Notes under the pieces: model-generated | Seen by the model: only the letters and a program-made list of their open reading frames with translations | Databases searched by the model: none | What the model was told of the DNA's origin: nothing | Source: Pratylenchus scribneri | Taxonomy: Eukaryota; Nematoda; Chromadorea; Rhabditida; Pratylenchidae | Reading direction: 5' to 3' | Assembly (NCBI GenBank): GCA_030063045.1 | Contig: JAQSEB010000214.1 | Location: 124,001 to 188,000 of the forward strand | DNA length: 64,000 nt | Position numbers and translations under genes: made by a program | Part shown: piece after piece, positions 59,701-64,000 of the stretch | How positions within the stretch are numbered: position 1 is the stretch's first letter | How the letters are laid out: every line of letters starts with the position of its first letter

Positions 59701-62700
59701 TTTAGTTAGGATTGTAATTTTTAGTCAGGATTGTAATTTTTAGTCAGGATTGTAATTGTAATTGCGATTGTAATTTTTAGTCAGGATTGTAATTTTTAGT
59801 CAGGATTGTAATTTTTAGTCAGGATTGTAATTTTTAGTCAGGATTGTAATTGTAATTGCGATTGTAATTTTTAGTCAGGATTGTAATTTTTAGTCAGGAT
59901 TGTAATTTTTAGTCAGGATTGTAATTGTAATTGCGATTGTAATTTTTAGTCAGGATTGTAATTGTAATTGCGATTGTAATTTTTAGTCAGGATTGTAATT
60001 GCGATTGTAATTTTTAGTTAGGATTGTAATTTTTAGTCAGGATTGTAATTGTAATTGCGATTGTAATTTTTAGTTAGGATTGTAATTTTTAGTCAGGATT
60101 GTAATTGTAATTGCGATTGTAATTTTTAGTTAGGATTGTAATTTTTAGTCAGGATTGTAATTTTTAGTCAGGATTGTAATTGTAATTGCGATTGTAATTT
60201 TTAGTCAGGATTGTAATTTTTAGTCAGGATTGTAATTTTTAGTCAGGATTGTAATTTTTAGTCAGGATTGTAATTGTAATTGCGATTGTAATTTTTAGTC
60301 AGGATTGTAATTTTTAGTCAGGATTGTAATTTTTAGTCAGGATTGTAATTTTTAGTCAGGATTGTAATTTTTAGTCAGGATTGTAATTGTAATTGCGATT
60401 GTAATTTTTAGTCAGGATTGTAATTGTAATTGCGATTGTAATTTTTAGTTAGGATTGTAATTGTAATTGCGATTGTAATTTTTAGTCAGGATTGTAATTT
60501 TTAGTCAGGATTGTAATTTTTAGTCAGGATTGTAATTTTTAGTCAGGATTGTAATTGCGATTGTAATTTTTAGTTAGGATTGTAATTTTTAGTCAGGATT
60601 GTAATTGTAATTGCGATTGTAATTTTTAGTTAGGATTGTAATTTTTAGTCAGGATTGTAATTTTTAGTCAGGATTGTAATTTTTAGTCAGGATTGTAATT
60701 GTAATTGCGATTGTAATTTTTAGTTAGGATTGTAATTTTTAGTCAGGATTGTAATTGCGATTGTAATTTTTAGTTAGGATTGTAATTTTTAGTCAGGATT
60801 GTAATTGTAATTGCGATTGTAATTTTTAGTTAGGATTGTAATTTTTAGTCAGGATTGTAATTGTAATTGCGATTGTAATTTTTAGTTAGGATTGTAATTT
60901 TTAGTCAGGATTGTAATTTTTAGTCAGGATTGTAATTGTAATTGCGATTGTAATTTTTAGTCAGGATTGTAATTTTTAGTCAGGATTGTAATTTTTAGTC
61001 AGGATTGTAATTTTTAGTCAGGATTGTAATTGTAATTGCGATTGTAATTTTTAGTCAGGATTGTAATTTTTAGTCAGGATGTAATTTTTAGTCAGGATTG
61101 TAATTTTTAGTCAGGATTGTAATTTTTAGTCAGGATTGTAATTGTAATTGCGATTGTAATTTTTAGTCAGGATTGTAATTGTAATTGCGATTGTAATTTT
61201 TAGTTAGGATTGTAATTGTAATTGCGATTGTAATTTTTAGTTAGGATTGTAATTTTTAGTCAGGATTGTAATTGCGATTGTAATTTTTAGTTAGGATTGT
61301 AATTTTTAGTCAGGATTGTAATTGTAATTGCGATTGTAATTTTTAGTTAGGATTGTAATTGTAATTGCGATTGTAATTTTTAGTTAGGATTGTAATTTTT
61401 AGTCAGGATTGTAATTGCGATTGTAATTTTTAGTTAGGATTGTAATTTTTAGTCAGGATTGTAATTGTAATTGCGATTGTAATTTTTAGTTAGGATTGTA
61501 ATTTTTAGTCAGGATTGTAATTGTAATTGCGATTGTAATTTTTAGTTAGGATTGTAATTTTTAGTCAGGATTGTAATTTTTAGTCAGGATTGTAATTGTA
61601 ATTGCGATTGTAATTTTTAGTCAGGATTGTAATTTTTAGTCAGGATTGTAATTTTTAGTCAGGATTGTAATTTTTAGTCAGGATTGTAATTGTAATTGCG
61701 ATTGTAATTTTTAGTCAGGATTGTAATTGTAATTGCGATTGTAATTTTTAGTCAGGATTGTAATTTTTAGTCAGGATTGTAATTTTTAGTCAGGATTGTA
61801 ATTTTTAGTCAGGATTGTAATTGCGATTGTAATTTTTAGTTAGGATTGTAATTTTTAGTCAGGATTGTAATTGTAATTGCGATTGTAATTTTTGGTTAGG
61901 ATTGTAATTTTTAGTCAGGATTGTAATTGTAATTGCGATTGTAATTTTTAGTTAGGATTGTAATTTTTAGTCAGGATTGTAATTTTTAGTCAGGATTGTA
62001 ATTGTAATTGCGATTGTAATTTTTAGTTAGGATTGTAATTTTTAGTCAGGATTGTAATTGCGATTGTAATTTTTAGTTAGGATTGTAATTTTTAGTCAGG
62101 ATTGTAATTGTAATTGCGATTGTAATTTTTAGTTAGGATTGTAATTTTTAGTCAGGATTGTAATTGTAATTGCGATTGTAATTTTTAGTTAGGATTGTAA
62201 TTTTTAGTCAGGATTGTAATTTTTAGTCAGGATTGTAATTGTAATTGCGATTGTAATTTTTAGTCAGGATTGTCATTTTTAGTCAGGATTGTAATTTTTA
62301 GTCAGGATTGTAATTTTTAGTCAGGATTGTAATTGTAATTGCGATTGTAATTTTTAGTCAGGATTGTAATTTTTAGTCAGGATTGTAATTTTTAGTCAGG
62401 ATTGTAATTGTAATTGCGATTGTAATTTTTAGTCAGGATTGTAATTGTAATTGCGATTGTAATTTTTAGTTTGGATTGTAATTGTAATTGCGATTGTAAT
62501 TTTTAGTCAGGATTGTAATTTTTAGTCAGGATTGTAATTTTTAGTCAGGATTGTAATTTTTAGTCAGGATTGTAATTTTTAGTCAGGATTGTAATTTTTA
62601 GTCAGGATTGTAATTTTTAGTCAGGATTGTAATTGTAATTGCGATTGTAATTTTTAGTCAGGATTGTAATTTTTAGTCAGGATTGTAATTTTTAGTCAGG

Positions 62701-64000
62701 ATTGTAATTTTTAGTCAGGATTGTAATTGTAATTGCGATTGTAATTTTTAGTCAGGATTGTAATTTTTAGTCAGGATTGTAATTTTTAGTCAGGATTGTA
62801 ATTTTTAGTCAGGATTGTAATTTTTAGTCAGGATTGTAATTGTAATTGCGATTGTAATTTTTAGTCAGGATTGTAATTTTTAGTCAGGATTGTAATTTTT
62901 AGTCAGGATTGTAATTTTTAGTCAGGATTGTAATTTTTAGTCAGGATTGTAATTGTAATTGCGATTGTAATTTTTAGTCAGGATTGTAATTGTAATTGCG
63001 ATTGTAATTTTTAGTTAGGATTGTAATTGTAATTGCGATTGTAATTTTTAGTCAGGATTGTAATTTTTAGTCAGGATTGTAATTTTTAGTCAGGATTGTA
63101 ATTTTTAGTCAGGATTGTAATTGCGATTGTAATTTTTAGTTAGGATTGTAATTTTTAGTCAGGATTGTAATTGTAATTGCGATTGTAATTTTTAGTTAGG
63201 ATTGTAATTTTTAGTCAGGATTGTAATTGTAATTGCGATTGTAATTTTTAGTTAGGATTGTAATTTTTAGTCAGGATTGTAATTTTTAGTCAGGATTGTA
63301 ATTGTAATTGCGATTGTAATTTTTAGTTAGGATTGTAATTTTTAGTCAGGATTGTAATTGCGATTGTAATTTTTAGTTAGGATTGTAATTTTTAGTCAGG
63401 ATTGTAATTGTAATTGCGATTGTAATTTTTAGTTAGGATTGTAATTTTTAGTCAGGATTGTAATTGTAATTGCGATTGTAATTTTTAGTTAGGATTGTAA
63501 TTTTTAGTCAGGATTGTAATTTTTAGTCAGGATTGTAATTGTAATTGCGATTGTAATTTTTAGTCAGGATTGTAATTTTTAGTCAGGATTGTAATTTTTA
63601 GTCAGGATTGTAATTTTTAGTCAGGATTGTAATTGTAATTGCGATTGTAATTTTTAGTCAGGATTGTAATTTTTAGTCAGGATTGTAATTTTTAGTCAGG
63701 ATTGTAATTTTTAGTCAGGATTGTAATTTTTAGTCAGGATTGTAATTGTAATTGCGATTGTAATTTTTAGTCAGGATTGTAATTGTAATTGCGATTGTAA
63801 TTTTTAGTTAGGATTGTAATTGTAATTGCGATTGTAATTTTTAGTCAGGATTGTAATTTTTAGTCAGGATTGTAATTTTTAGTCAGGATTGTAATTTTTA
63901 GTCAGGATTGTAATTTTTAGTCAGGATTGTAATTGTAATTGCGATTGTAATTTTTAGTCAGGATTGTAATTTTTAGTCAGGATTGTAATTTTTAGTCAGG
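38784..64000. repeat. 25-kb satellite array of 19/18/12-bp monomers with higher-order structure
   Basis: Continuous to the window end. Monomers: A = ATTGTAATTTTTAGTCAGG (19 bp), A' = ATTGTAATTTTTAGTTAGG (19 bp, one C-to-T change), B = ATTGTAATTGTAATTGCG (18 bp) and b = ATTGTAATTGCG (12 bp). B or b is followed by one A', or by a run of one to about eight A, and the cycle repeats. A' nearly always directly follows B or b; exceptions lie near 41,520 and 47,300. Point variants are very rare (for example near 40,996, 46,751, 46,800, 50,385, 50,430, 57,936, 58,332 and 62,272). Rare variants recur in identical context: the TGAGATTG and AATATTTAG pair at 46.75-46.80 kb recurs at 50.39-50.43 kb (spacing 3,634 bp), and the one-base deletion at 57,695 recurs at 61,079 (3,384 bp). 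This implies recent segmental amplification of kilobase blocks. No coding capacity. Confidence 0.98.

Noticed and set aside
38784..64000. CRISPR-like array
   Set aside because: Short direct repeats without unique spacers, in a eukaryotic nuclear context; it is a satellite.
38784..64000. Telomeric repeat (TTAGG or TTAGGC)
   Set aside because: The TTAGTTAGG word is part of a 19-bp monomer; no uninterrupted telomere units occur.

Overview
The window is nuclear DNA from a nematode. Genes are split into short exons (about 35-370 bp) with AT-rich introns. Four of roughly 52 inferred introns start with GCAAG instead of GT. Every recognisable protein is a conserved animal protein, and the layout is compact and interrupted by many small DNA transposons. 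A tylenchid (plant-parasitic) relative is possible because GC-AG introns are frequent in cyst nematodes, but that placement is inference.

Left part (1-7,200): eleven consecutive in-frame exons from the middle of a TRRAP/Tra1 gene (+ strand) stop at 3,775 with no later exons anywhere in the window. They are followed by a two-exon gene for a small secreted cysteine-bearing peptide (- strand, 4,355-4,672) and a 1.4 kb foldback transposon with a 10-bp target duplication. From 7,195 to 14,466 (- strand) lies a complete 12-exon UBXN7-type UBA-UAS-UBX gene, a p97/VCP adaptor. Its introns hold a tRNA-Lys, tRNA-like repeats and a hAT-type MITE.

Middle (15,264-21,711, + strand): two tandem paralogues, each with six exons in identical phases. 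Each encodes a mitochondrial presequence, a charged insert, a transmembrane segment, the intermembrane-space (FtsH_ext) domain of paraplegin/AFG3L2 and a second transmembrane segment, and then stops, with no AAA or protease domain. The second copy carries an internally deleted hAT transposon (8-bp target duplication) nested in an older inverted-repeat element. This truncated m-AAA-like family is the most interesting coding feature here. Next comes ZNHIT1 (- strand), with a second foldback element in one intron and two GC-AG introns.

Right part: RAB-14 (+ strand, 26,828-29,475, complete, 8 exons), AMMECR1 (- strand, 30,798-32,349, complete, 5 exons), a 1 kb satellite array, a gene-poor stretch, and the last four exons of an importin alpha-3/4 type gene (- strand, 36,663-38,332). 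Everything from about 38,784 to the window end (25.2 kb, 39% of the window) is one satellite built of 12/18/19-bp monomers with a kilobase-scale higher-order pattern. It lies where the upstream intron of the importin alpha gene should be, and it shares a core motif, in opposite orientation, with the smaller array at 33 kb.

The protein genes are mostly housekeeping functions (chromatin: TRRAP, ZNHIT1; protein quality control: UBXN7 and the paraplegin-like pair; trafficking: RAB-14, importin alpha). No operon-like functional cluster is evident.
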